The position numbers and the translations under genes are program-made. Under the pieces are notes generated by a model. It did not search any database, had not been told where the DNA came from, and was given only the letters and a program-made list of their open reading frames with translations. Of a stretch of 64,000 nt of DNA, positions 44,451 through 53,468 are shown piece after piece (positions within the stretch are counted from its first letter, which is position 1; each line of letters opens with the position of its first letter). Source of the stretch: G963556115 sp963677015 (lineage in GTDB: Bacteria; Planctomycetota; SZUA-567); the NCBI GenBank assembly GCA_963677015.1, contig OY781533.1, positions 3,348,001 to 3,412,000 of the forward strand. Direction: 5' to 3'.

Positions 44451-46166
44451 TCATCCCTCACGTTTTGCGAGCATTTCCCGAGCCTGCTCCCGGGTCGTCT
44501 CACTCGCAGCTCTGCCGTTGATCATCTGCGCTATCTCCTCTACCCTCTCTTTTTCATTTAATTCACGAACCTTAGCAAGGGTTCTATCCCCCTGAACCGC
44601 CTTTGACACCTGCAGATGAGTATCAGCATATGCGGCAATCTGCGGCAGATGAGTTATAACAATGACCTGCCGGTCACGTGAAAGTTCGTACAGTTTACGC
44701 CCCAGAACATCGCCGAGCCTTCCGCCCACACCGCTGTCTATTTCATCAAAAATCAATGTATCAGGTGCATGCACCGCAGCGAGTGCCGACTTAATCGCGA
44801 GCATAGCCCGTGACGATTCACCGCCGGATGCAGTTTCAGCAATACTTGACGGAGCTTCACCGACATTTGGAATAATCATAAAATGCACCTCTTCAAAGCC
44901 CTCGGCGCCACTTTTCGCAAGAATATCCTTTATTCCATCCTTACCCGAAATATCTGTAGTAAATTCAACTATAAAATCGGCATTCTCCATACCCAGAGTC
45001 TTCAATTCTTTACTGATTATCTTTGCCAGCTTCTTCCCGGCCTTGATTCTAGCTGCGGTAATCTTACCAGCCTCAGTCACCAGCTGCGGCTGCAATTCTA
45101 AAAGCTCCTTCTCCAGCTCTTCAGTACTTATCTCCCAGAGTGAAAGTTCACTCAAACGCTGCTCAAGCCGTTTTTTCTCCTCAAGAACCGCATCAAAACT
45201 ACTAAGTTCCGAATCCCCGCATTCAAGAAGCCGACACAATGATTTAAGTTCTTCTGCCCGTTCAATCATTTTATCCAGCTCAGCTTCCGAATAATCACCA
45301 TCCTCGGCGACCCCGCGATAAGCTCTAGCCGCATCCTCTAAAAGAGCACATGAATTTTCGAGCATCTCAGTCGCTTCCTGAAGCTTGACGGATAAACCCG
45401 CATACTTACTTGAATTTCGCAGAAGATGCGCCAATTTTCCCACTACCGCATCCTCACCATCATAAATATACTCCGCCGCTTCATCCGCCACATTCCGAAT
45501 ATTTTCCGATTCAGCAACCAGTTCTATTCTCTCCTCAATGTCACGGTCAAACTCCGGGTCAGGGGCAAAAATCTCAATCTTCTCAAGTTTATACTCTATT
45601 CTTTCAAGTTCGAGCTTATGCTGCTGCAACTCATTATTGCCACTATTTATGCGCCTGAGTATCTTACCGGCACGTGAATAAAGTTCACGATAATCAGCAG
45701 TATTTACCGCACCATAACTATCCAGCAAAAACCGCTGATACGCCGGATCTTCAAGTTTGGTATGTTCATTCTGAGCCGCTATATCCAAGAGCAGATCGGC
45801 CATAATCTGCGCCGCATTGGAGGTCACAGGCTTACCGGCAATCAGCATTCTGCTCGCTCGGCTCCTTGAAATCCTGCGCTCAAAGATAAGCCCCTCACTA
45901 CAGTCAGCGGCAACCCCTACCTCCTGTTCAAGAATTTCCCGCGCACGAATATTTAACGGTGAAAAAATTGCACTTATACTGGCAGAATCCGTATTTGAAC
46001 GGATAATATCAGAATTTGCCCTCGCCCCCAAAGCCAGTCCGATAGCGGTGGCAACAAGGCTTTTACCAGCTCCGGTTTCACCAGAAATAACATTCAAACC
46101 GGAACTGAAATTCATAACCGCTTTTTCAAAGATTACTATATTATTAAGATACAATTCTTCAAGCAT
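44451..46166 (-). CDS. recN: DNA repair protein RecN
   Basis: SMC-like ATPase of double-strand break repair, 571 residues. Walker A is GETGAGKS (29-36); the central part is a long coiled coil (about 150-350); the C-terminal half has the ABC signature ASGGESSRAMLAIKSAL, Walker B LIFDEIDSGVGG and the D-loop and switch His region VITHLPQIAAYAD. I chose ATG 46166 (MLEELYLNN), which matches the family; the open frame upstream to 46208 adds 14 hydrophobic residues without support. The ribosome site is weak. Monocistronic. No LexA-like box was seen upstream, but I could not search systematically. Confidence 0.96.
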   Translation of the reverse strand: MLEELYLNNIVIFEKAVMNFSSGLNVISGETGAGKSLVATAIGLALGARANSDIIRSNTDSASISAIFSPLNIRAREILEQEVGVAADCSEGLIFERRISRSRASRMLIAGKPVTSNAAQIMADLLLDIAAQNEHTKLEDPAYQRFLLDSYGAVNTADYRELYSRAGKILRRINSGNNELQQHKLELERIEYKLEKIEIFAPDPEFDRDIEERIELVAESENIRNVADEAAEYIYDGEDAVVGKLAHLLRNSSKYAGLSVKLQEATEMLENSCALLEDAARAYRGVAEDGDYSEAELDKMIERAEELKSLCRLLECGDSELSSFDAVLEEKKRLEQRLSELSLWEISTEELEKELLELQPQLVTEAGKITAARIKAGKKLAKIISKELKTLGMENADFIVEFTTDISGKDGIKDILAKSGAEGFEEVHFMIIPNVGEAPSSIAETASGGESSRAMLAIKSALAAVHAPDTLIFDEIDSGVGGRLGDVLGRKLYELSRDRQVIVITHLPQIAAYADTHLQVSKAVQGDRTLAKVRELNEKERVEEIAQMINGRAASETTREQAREMLAKREG

Positions 46167-46692
46167 AGAAGATACAACCCTGCAAAAATTATAAAAAACT
46201 GCGACCAAATGCTCATCGACAGTTGCTATTATACTTTAATTCCCCCAGATATTCCACAGACATTTTTGAGTATATTTTTACAATTGTAGTAAAAACATAA
46301 ATCGTTATATATCGGCATTTCAGAAAATTTATGCAGTAATTATTTAAAATTTCTGTAAAAGTTGAAAGACTTCATTTACAATAGTTTTAAATAAAAAATG
46401 AAGAAAATACTGGAAATCACTGGAAATTGTATTCTGAGCAAATACCACTTAAACAAAATTCCTTTTAATGTAAAATAATATGGCAATTATTCTCTTGTAT
46501 ATTTTATTTTTCACAGTATATTATCGAATAATATATTTAATTTACTTTTATAAAATACAGAAATAGGCAACAATTAATAATCAATATAACAGTTTGTAAA
46601 GCTGTTTGGATAATATGGGGAAATGATAGTATCTGTAGCAGTAATATAGAACTATCAGCTAGAAAGACCGGTTAGCGTTTTAATACTGTAAG
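46167..46692. other. AT-rich divergent region between recN and the HD-GYP gene
   Basis: About 525 bases with no ORF. A GATAAT box at 46609-46614 has no matching -35. I see no repeats or stable folds. Confidence 0.5.
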
Positions 46693-48300
46693 ATGAAGCA
46701 GACAACAGCAAATAATAATAAAATAAACGGAAAAGCCGCTCAGGAACAGATACCGAAGGAAAAAGAAAGTGAATTTTCGGAATCCAACCCTGCACAGCAG
46801 AAGAGCTGCTCACGTTGTACCGTTGAATTCAATAACCGCTGCAAGCTTGTAATCAAAGATAATGATTACAAGAGTGATGTCTACCATAATGGCAACAGTA
46901 TCAAGGAATCAGTCGAGATCAATCATGATGATACTATCACCCTAGGCAGACACAGGGTCGAACTGAGCTGTATCAGCGACGAGCTCCCCGGAAATCTTGA
47001 CTCACAGATCAATCTCCAAAACCGCAGCAGTAATACGACCATTTCCAGTCAGGCACTATACGCTTATAAATTCAACCGGCACAAAGGTCCAATCGCCGAC
47101 ATAAATAATGTCAAAATGGACATTTCTGAACTAGCCAGAAAATTCAATATCGTCTGCACTCTCGCCAGTCGCCTGTTTGCAGCCCAGAATGAAGATGAAA
47201 TTGTCGCGTGCGCGCTGAACGTTGTTTTTGAATTATCACAGCCCATGCGCTGTGCGGTGGTATTTATACATCAGAGCAATCTGCTTGATCTTGTCGGTTG
47301 TAAATATTCAGAAAAGCGACCAAAGTCCACACAAGAAGTTTTTCCGGTCAGCGCAAATGTTATCCGTCACGTGGTAAATTCAGAAGAGTCTCTTATAATT
47401 AATAATGACCGGCTCTTTACCAGTGAAACAGATGGCAAATTACCCGAAAAGACCCGCATTATGTGTGTCCCGCTGCATAAGCGCGGCGGCAGTCTGGGAG
47501 TCATTTATACCGAAACAATAGGGGAATACGACCCTGAAACAGACCAGAATATCCTAGCGGTACTCGCCGCTACCGGACATCAAATCGGCGAGGCTATCGA
47601 AAAGACCAGACTTCACGCCGGGCTTGAGAAAGTTTTTTACGGTTCCATGCACGCGCTTGCAGCTTCAATTGAGGCCAAGGACAAATACACCAAAGGTCAT
47701 TCGGAGCGTGTGACCTGCTACGCACTAATGATAGCGGATGAGCTCGGTCTTTCTGAGGAGGAGAGAACTGTCGTCGAACTCTCAGGGCTACTCCATGATG
47801 TTGGTAAGATTGGTGTCCCGGAATCGGTTCTCTGCAGTACCGGTGAACTCACCGCTGATGAATTCAACTTTATAAAGCAGCACCCGCAGGCCGGAGCAGA
47901 CATTATTCTAAAAATGCCTGAATTGAAAGGAATGGCCTCAGTCAAAGATGTTGCCGAAGCGACAAAGTATCACCATGAAAGATTTGGCGGCGGTGGCTAT
48001 CCAACAGGTATTGCCGGCGAAAAGATACCACTCACCGCCAGGATACTTGCAGTAGCTGATACTTTTGACGCAATTACCAGCAATCGTACCTATCGCAGCG
48101 GCCAACCCGCACATAAGGCGATCCAGATTCTCAGTGAAGTTTCCGGAACCCAGATTGATCCGATGATTTTCAGTGCGTTTAAACAGGTATACGACCGCGG
48201 CGATCTGAAACATCCGGAAAGAGTCAGAACCCATATCGATTTTGACACCCAGATTCTAACTGAGAGCACCGTCTCCAATAACTATTTCTTCACCAACTAA
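46693..48300 (+). CDS. HD-GYP c-di-GMP phosphodiesterase with FHA-like and GAF domains
   Basis: 535 residues, soluble. After a disordered N-terminus (1-40) with a Cys pair (SCSRC), an FHA-like strand set is seen (about 48-95: VYHNGNSIKESVEINHDD, TITLGRHRVEL). A GAF domain follows (about 148-310, ending LAATGHQIGEAIEKTRLHAG), then the HD-GYP domain with H368-D369 in GLLHDVGKIG and HHERFGGGGYP near 430-440. Where the classical motif has HHExxDGxGYP, the DG is GG. All HD metal residues look intact. It degrades c-di-GMP if active. The FHA-like part would bind phosphothreonine; here it is divergent. It starts a run of three co-oriented genes. Confidence 0.9.
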   Translation: MKQTTANNNKINGKAAQEQIPKEKESEFSESNPAQQKSCSRCTVEFNNRCKLVIKDNDYKSDVYHNGNSIKESVEINHDDTITLGRHRVELSCISDELPGNLDSQINLQNRSSNTTISSQALYAYKFNRHKGPIADINNVKMDISELARKFNIVCTLASRLFAAQNEDEIVACALNVVFELSQPMRCAVVFIHQSNLLDLVGCKYSEKRPKSTQEVFPVSANVIRHVVNSEESLIINNDRLFTSETDGKLPEKTRIMCVPLHKRGGSLGVIYTETIGEYDPETDQNILAVLAATGHQIGEAIEKTRLHAGLEKVFYGSMHALAASIEAKDKYTKGHSERVTCYALMIADELGLSEEERTVVELSGLLHDVGKIGVPESVLCSTGELTADEFNFIKQHPQAGADIILKMPELKGMASVKDVAEATKYHHERFGGGGYPTGIAGEKIPLTARILAVADTFDAITSNRTYRSGQPAHKAIQILSEVSGTQIDPMIFSAFKQVYDRGDLKHPERVRTHIDFDTQILTESTVSNNYFFTN

Positions 48301-48318
48301 AATCACCGAGGTTGTAAA

Positions 48319-49269
48319 TTGATAATTGCCGGCATAGATGAAGCAGGACTTGGACCAAAGCTCGGCCCTCTTGTTGTTTCTGCCACCGTATTCAGAGTTG
48401 ATGATTCGGTAGCCGATACGACCTCACTCTGGGATGTATACTCCCATACCACTACCCGGGAACGCAATCGCAAAGATCCCAGACTTCTGGTTACTGACAG
48501 CAAAATAGCCTATAGCGGTAAAAATATAAATCCCCTTAAAAACACTGTGCTTAACTTCACCGCCACTCTTCACCGGTCACCGGTTATCAGCAATATACAC
48601 GATCTTCTACAACTGCTCTGCGCCGAAAATGAAGTTTGTGAAATTATGCAGAGTCCATGGTTTAAAAATCTTAAACATACAATAAGCAATTCAGAAAGTA
48701 TCCAGCTAAATACCGATTATATACAACACCTTGCAGATACAACCAGTGCAGAAATTCTGCAACTGCGCAGCAGCGTTCAGACAGCAGCAATGCTCAATAA
48801 TTTATTTATGCAGAATCTGAATAAGTCAGAAGTTCTGCTGCAGCAGAGCGGAAAACATATTCGTCATATAATTGACACCTTCCCAGATGAACCGCTACGC
48901 ATAGTAGTAGACAAACAGGGAGGCAAAACCTATTATGCAGCATACCTCATGGATCTGCTGGCAGGAAAATGGATAGAACCCATACACGAGAGAGCAAATT
49001 CCTCGCTCTATAAAATAGGGACCGATCAATATATTGAATTCATTCCCAAGGCAGACCAGCGTGAATTCACAGTTGCACTCGCAAGCATGTTTTCAAAATT
49101 CCTCAGAGAACTGCTGATGGATGAATTTAATCACTTTTTTATAAGTAAAAATCCGACATTAAAACCTACCGCCGGCTACCCCGAAGATGCCAGACGTTTT
49201 ATTGATGAGTTGACAGAATTCCTTGACCATGCTAAAATAGCGCCTCATAATATATGGAGAGAACGCTAG
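48319..49269 (+). CDS. Divergent RNase HII-like protein lacking the GRG arginine
   Basis: 316 residues, longer than RNase HII (about 200-230) because of an insertion between residues 70 and 190. Motif I reads AGIDEAGLGPKLGPLVVSA: D7 and E8 are kept but the GRG tripeptide that contacts the RNA-DNA junction is GLG (L11). D60 lies in VTDSK, D198 in IVVDKQGG, D246 in PKADQREFTVALASMFSK, so the four-acid active site appears complete. I infer a nuclease with altered junction recognition. Start is TTG 48319 with CGAGG upstream. It sits 18 bases after the HD-GYP gene and nine bases before the YacP-like gene. Confidence 0.8.
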   Translation: MIIAGIDEAGLGPKLGPLVVSATVFRVDDSVADTTSLWDVYSHTTTRERNRKDPRLLVTDSKIAYSGKNINPLKNTVLNFTATLHRSPVISNIHDLLQLLCAENEVCEIMQSPWFKNLKHTISNSESIQLNTDYIQHLADTTSAEILQLRSSVQTAAMLNNLFMQNLNKSEVLLQQSGKHIRHIIDTFPDEPLRIVVDKQGGKTYYAAYLMDLLAGKWIEPIHERANSSLYKIGTDQYIEFIPKADQREFTVALASMFSKFLRELLMDEFNHFFISKNPTLKPTAGYPEDARRFIDELTEFLDHAKIAPHNIWRER

Positions 49270-49277
49270 GATTATAG

Positions 49278-49775
49278 ATGGCAAAACATGCATTCAATCA
49301 ACTATGGATAGACGGCTTCAATCTTTTTTATAAATGGAACAGAACCAGACAGCTGTTTAAAAACGGCTGCGACATCAACACGGCCCAACAGGAAAGTATC
49401 AGAGAACTGGCAATTTATCTTGGTAACTGGAGAAACAGGAGTATTTTATTCATGGACGGCGGGCCTGAAGCCAGTTCAATGACCCTACACGGCCTGCGTA
49501 TACGCTATCCCGGAGGAGGAAAAAAAGCGGATGGACTCCTCGAAGAATACGCCCGGGGCAGAACCAGTAATCTGCGCATACTTGCCGTCACCTCCGACCG
49601 CGCTCTCGCCGCTACACTCAGGAGAAACCGTCTACAGATAATGCCCTGCGAAAAATTTATCCGAGAATTTCTTAGCAACAAAAATCAAAGCAATAACTAT
49701 ACAGAAAAAAAAGATTACACGCTAAGCCCGGAAGAAGTCGAAGAATGGCTTCGTATCTTTTCTGAAGATGAATAA
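49278..49775 (+). CDS. YacP-like NYN-domain (PIN-like) RNase
   Basis: 165 residues. NYN domain of the YacP/Rae1 type: WIDGFNLFYKW (D12, N15), ILFMDGGPEAS, KKADGLLEEYA and LAVTSDRALA supply the acidic cluster typical of PIN-fold nucleases. Bacillus Rae1 (YacP) cleaves mRNA inside the ribosome A site; whether this protein does so is unknown. AGGA lies six bases before the ATG. It starts nine bases after the RNase HII-like gene, suggesting joint function in RNA turnover or surveillance. Two hairpins follow. Confidence 0.82.
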   Translation: MAKHAFNQLWIDGFNLFYKWNRTRQLFKNGCDINTAQQESIRELAIYLGNWRNRSILFMDGGPEASSMTLHGLRIRYPGGGKKADGLLEEYARGRTSNLRILAVTSDRALAATLRRNRLQIMPCEKFIREFLSNKNQSNNYTEKKDYTLSPEEVEEWLRIFSEDE

Positions 49776-49778
49776 CTC

Positions 49779-49811
49779 TTATATTGAAACCCTTTATAAG
49801 TTTCAATATAA
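49779..49811 (+). terminator. First of two hairpins in the convergent region
   Basis: Perfect 12-bp AT-rich stem (49779-49790 and 49800-49811) with a nine-base loop, three bases beyond the YacP-like stop. Confidence 0.55.
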
Positions 49812-49841
49812 AAGAGCTGATCCCTAACCGATCAGCTCTTT
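49811..49841. terminator. Second, bidirectional hairpin
   Basis: Perfect 12-bp stem (49811-49822 and 49830-49841), seven-base loop. The T-rich 3' side in the minus direction (CTCTTTTATATT) terminates the AMMECR1 operon; in the plus direction the arm ends in TTT. Confidence 0.75.
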
Positions 49842-49877
49842 AAAAATATAAGATAAACGGCAATTAATCCCCAAAGA

Positions 49878-50444
49878 TCAATCCCGTGAATAGCGTCCTT
49901 CAATAATCTCTGCCTGAAATATAAACAGCTCCACTTCATTTCCCTTCCAGGCATCATAAGCAAGTCCGGCCTTCTGCTGACAGCAATTTCCCCAGAATTC
50001 AGCGACACTCCACCCGGTTTCGGTAGCCACCTGCGGCAGGAAACAACCACTGCCATAACGACTGAGCACATAAATACCATCCTTGCCCAGGCAAATATTT
50101 TCAGGTTCGCTGCATGGCTGTAATGGTGTAAGGACGGATATATCAATATCAACCTCAGGCAATTCTGCCGGTTGTATTCTTCTACCGGCAAACCGCGGGT
50201 CACTCAGTAGAGATGCCCGCGCATACTCCGCAAGAGTAAGGTATAATGGTTTCTGGGCCACAAAACAACCGATACATCCACGCAACTGTGACTTAGTCTT
50301 CAAAGTCACAAAACAGCCGCACTGTTCTTCAAGACCTGAAACAGCCGGCAGAGTCGGAGTATATTCTTCGGAATTAACTCCGGCATAAAGAGCATCACAG
50401 ACTATTTTCAGCATCTCGCTACATTGCTCAGTAGAATAAGCCAT
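49878..50444 (-). CDS. AMMECR1-domain protein (AmmeMemoRadiSam protein A)
   Basis: 188-residue AMMECR1 family protein. Diagnostic motif QLRGCIGCF and the later DIDISVLTPLQP and YGSGCFLPQVATE are present, with several conserved cysteines. In many bacteria it is encoded with a MEMO-like protein and a radical SAM enzyme; neither is here, so the system would be split or incomplete. Biochemical function is unknown. ATG 50444 (MAYSTEQC) has GAGGAA upstream; a GTG at 50456 would overlap that site. It is the last gene of the HEAT-purN-AMMECR1 unit, 64 bases after purN. Confidence 0.92.
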   Translation of the reverse strand: MAYSTEQCSEMLKIVCDALYAGVNSEEYTPTLPAVSGLEEQCGCFVTLKTKSQLRGCIGCFVAQKPLYLTLAEYARASLLSDPRFAGRRIQPAELPEVDIDISVLTPLQPCSEPENICLGKDGIYVLSRYGSGCFLPQVATETGWSVAEFWGNCCQQKAGLAYDAWKGNEVELFIFQAEIIEGRYSRD

Positions 50445-50508
50445 AATCTTCCTCACAAATATGTTTTAAAGACACAGCTGAAAACGCCATACCAGATAGA
50501 AAAAAATA

Positions 50509-51162
50509 CTAACAGGAGACCTCAACAATATCACCGTTGATTTTAAGTCTGCCTTCAGCAAAAAGTTTTATGGCATCAGGATAAGCGATACGTTCTTCCT
50601 GCATTACTTTCTCCGCTATAGCATCCGGTGTATCCGAATCAGTTACCGGGCAGCAGCGCTGAATAATTATTGGTCCTGCATCATACTGATTATTAACAAA
50701 ATGAACCGTACAACCAGAAAGCTTCACCCCGGATTTTTTCACCGCTTCATGCACATGATGGCCAAACATGCCCTTACCGCAAAATGAAGGAATCAAAGCC
50801 GGATGAACATTCATGACCCTACCCGCATAACGCTGCGGAACATGGTAAAAACACATAAAGCCACAGAGACAGATAAGATCAATATCATGTGAAAAGAGCA
50901 CATCATTAATGGCATCTGACATACCAGCCCAGTCAGGAACTCCGGCTGAAAAGAATTTTCGCGATTCCACAACCGCAGTTTCAACCCCTCTCTTCTCAGC
51001 CCTTACCAGACCGTAAGCACTTGTTTTAGAAGAAACAACGATCTCAACTTCTGCCGGAAGAAAACCAGATTCGATATTTGTAAAAATATTCTCAAGAGTA
51101 CTTCCGCTACCGGAGAGCAGCACCGCAAGTTTAATAGGTTTATCCAAGATACTCGCCTTCAT
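50509..51162 (-). CDS. purN: Phosphoribosylglycinamide formyltransferase
   Basis: 217 residues; third step of purine synthesis, using 10-formyl-THF. Opening loop LLSGSGSTLENIF, folate/catalytic segment NVHPALIPSFCGKGMFGHHV (catalytic Asn-His pair) and VHFVNNQYDAGPII (catalytic Asp) are intact. The ATG at 51162 has no clear ribosome site. It is in the middle of a three-gene minus-strand unit, 59 bases after the HEAT-repeat gene. Other pur genes are not in the window. Confidence 0.97.
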   Translation of the reverse strand: MKASILDKPIKLAVLLSGSGSTLENIFTNIESGFLPAEVEIVVSSKTSAYGLVRAEKRGVETAVVESRKFFSAGVPDWAGMSDAINDVLFSHDIDLICLCGFMCFYHVPQRYAGRVMNVHPALIPSFCGKGMFGHHVHEAVKKSGVKLSGCTVHFVNNQYDAGPIIIQRCCPVTDSDTPDAIAEKVMQEERIAYPDAIKLFAEGRLKINGDIVEVSC

Positions 51163-51221
51163 ATTTCAGTATATATAGAAAAAACATTATGAACTAAAAT
51201 ATAGCTATCAGCAATATTTTA

Positions 51222-52856
51222 TCAATGCCCTTCTACTTTTAACTTATCTTTGGCCAGTTGCGCTATCTCTTTATCTTTTTTCTTACCGGCGACGAATTTG
51301 AGCATTTCAATACCAAAACGCCGCTCTTCATTCTGCTGCTCGGCAAAGTGATAGCCGATATAATACAGATCCTGCATATCAAGGGTACTGTCATCAGTAA
51401 GCTCTTTCTTCAACTCCTTAGCCCCTTTTTCCTTGAGTAGCTGCAACAGGTGATCAAGGCAGTAATCGGACTGCCTGAACGAGCGTGCAACATCCTTCTT
51501 ACTGGTTTTGACCTTGGCGGTAGCGAGCGTATAACGAATTTCCGAAGTCAGAAGATCGGTATGATCCAGAATTTTCAGGGTATCCCTTACCCGACACCAG
51601 TCCTTTTCCTCTCTGGCTTTATTAGCAGCGATAACCAGCTCCTCCTGAAGCACATCACCGCGCAAATGAATAAGAGCCATCTTATAAAGCTGATAATGCT
51701 CATCAGCAGCAAAATAGAGCTCAAGCATCCGTGCTATCATCTCTCTGGCTTTATCTGATTTTATTCGGTTATCATGGCTTTCCAGAATACTTACCATCTC
51801 AAAAGCTTCCGCTTTATTCTTGACATTATCAATATGTCTGAGGATAACCACCACCGCCGAAGGCATACCCCGCAGCGCTTCACTGGCAGCAGCTCTAAGC
51901 TTCATATTTCGTGCACTGAGCAACTCAAGCAAAGCTTCGGCGTTAGTAATCGAATCAAGACTGCCAAGAGCGTTTACCGCATAAATCCTCACCCCGATAT
52001 GCTTATTATCCAGGAGAGAACGTATCTTATTGTTATCTGTGCGTTTAGGCTTTACTTTGGAAAGAACCATCACCGCGTGACGAACAAGTTCATCATAATT
52101 ATCTTCAGAAAGTATAGGCAGAACCGCCTCAAAGACATCCTGATGCCTGGTTCCGACATACTCAAATCTGGCAAGACTCATCAATGTATGGCGCCTGATC
52201 TGTACCGGATATTTTTTATCAAGATATGGCAGAAGTTTAGGCTTCACCTGAACCTGGCCGATAATTCCCAGAGCAATAATAATCGCCGATAGAGCAGCCT
52301 GATTACTTTCTGTCCGTGAATCAAGAAGAGAATCCACCAGTTTATCTCTGAGTTTGCCCATATCCTTGGTGTTATAATCATCAATAACTTCACGCAGGGT
52401 ATGTACAGCATTGCGTATGCATTCATTATCGCCGCAGAAGAAGCTCTCTACAAGAAACGAAAAAGCTTTTTGAGTTTTTATACGGGGGATGGCAGTAACA
52501 ATATTACGCTGAACGGCCTGCGGCATTTTACTGAAATTACTATCAACAAATTTCACTGCCGGATTACCTATGCTGACGATTACATTAAGAGTCATCTCTT
52601 TGGTAGCTTCATCTTTTTCAAGATTCTCTACCAGATATTTCAGAGTCTTTTCTTGCGGATTATCGGTAAAAGCAGCTAGAACCGCTCTTCTGACATGTGG
52701 ATTACCGGAACCTATCAGCAACTCTCCAAGCTGATTAATTATTGCAGCATCATCCGTCTTTATCGCACCAAGTACTCTTATAGCTGCCATCTGCAACTCA
52801 ACATCTCTCTGCGAAAGCAGCCCGCATACAGCACTTAGAGTTGAATCTGTTCCCAT
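51222..52856 (-). CDS. HEAT-repeat protein
   Basis: 544 residues made mostly of HEAT/armadillo-like helical pairs (for example LQMAAIRVLGAIKTDDAAI, HVRRAVLAAFTDN, PVQIRRHTLMSLARFE, LVRHAVMVLSKVK, VRIYAVNALGSLDSI, LRAAASEALRGM), with the last 150 residues helical but less regular. No signal peptide or enzyme motif. It is probably a scaffold for protein binding. I chose ATG 52856 (MGTDSTLS), six bases from AAAGAGGA; the ATG at 52874 precedes that site. First gene of the unit with purN and AMMECR1. Function unknown. Confidence 0.87.
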   Translation of the reverse strand: MGTDSTLSAVCGLLSQRDVELQMAAIRVLGAIKTDDAAIINQLGELLIGSGNPHVRRAVLAAFTDNPQEKTLKYLVENLEKDEATKEMTLNVIVSIGNPAVKFVDSNFSKMPQAVQRNIVTAIPRIKTQKAFSFLVESFFCGDNECIRNAVHTLREVIDDYNTKDMGKLRDKLVDSLLDSRTESNQAALSAIIIALGIIGQVQVKPKLLPYLDKKYPVQIRRHTLMSLARFEYVGTRHQDVFEAVLPILSEDNYDELVRHAVMVLSKVKPKRTDNNKIRSLLDNKHIGVRIYAVNALGSLDSITNAEALLELLSARNMKLRAAASEALRGMPSAVVVILRHIDNVKNKAEAFEMVSILESHDNRIKSDKAREMIARMLELYFAADEHYQLYKMALIHLRGDVLQEELVIAANKAREEKDWCRVRDTLKILDHTDLLTSEIRYTLATAKVKTSKKDVARSFRQSDYCLDHLLQLLKEKGAKELKKELTDDSTLDMQDLYYIGYHFAEQQNEERRFGIEMLKFVAGKKKDKEIAQLAKDKLKVEGH

Positions 52857-53468
52857 TGCCTGTCCTCTTTTCATTTACTCAAAAGCATAGCCTTTCAGAT
52901 AAACAATATTATCACACATTATTATACAAATTTTTTATACGACGTATAATTAGAATACAGTTAAAGCAGTCAAGTACAGAAGATATATCACCCCAATAAA
53001 AAATGAAAAATTACAAGAAAAGCGGTAAACCAAGCCGCCGGCAGATATGATCGGATCAACCTTTAAAGATACCCGCTACAGCAGAACTCACATCTTCAAA
53101 AGAATCTGGATCATAAAATATCAGAATTTCACGACTGTTTACAATTCTTATTTTTGGCACAATAAAACGCTACCAACCGCTTATCAACACCACTATGATG
53201 CATAATAACCAATAATAGTTCCAACATTCTTCACGAATACATAATATTGCGTCTATAATAATATCTGCATTAATTTCGTCAATGAATTTTTCCTCATCCC
53301 TGCAAATGCTTATTTTATAAAACCCTGTTAACCTATTTACTTAAAAGGTGTTGTATATATAATGTTTTTACATATAAAAAATAATATTATTCTAAAAATA
53401 GTAACAAATGTAGCTGAAGGTCTAAAATTGCCAAGTTATATCAATTCCAGATAATTCAGGGCTTATAG
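52857..53468. other. AT-rich divergent region
   Basis: About 610 bases without an ORF. It holds a perfect 6-3-6 dyad TTATAC-GAC-GTATAA (52935-52949) about 80 bases before the HEAT gene start, a possible operator. TTGCCA/GATAAT (53428-53433, 53450-53455) looks like a promoter, but would leave a leader of only about seven bases before the next gene. Confidence 0.45.

Noticed and set aside
52935..52949. TTATAC-GAC-GTATAA dyad as a known operator
   Set aside because: Short and AT-rich, no known regulator motif fits; listed only as a possible operator within the gap entry.
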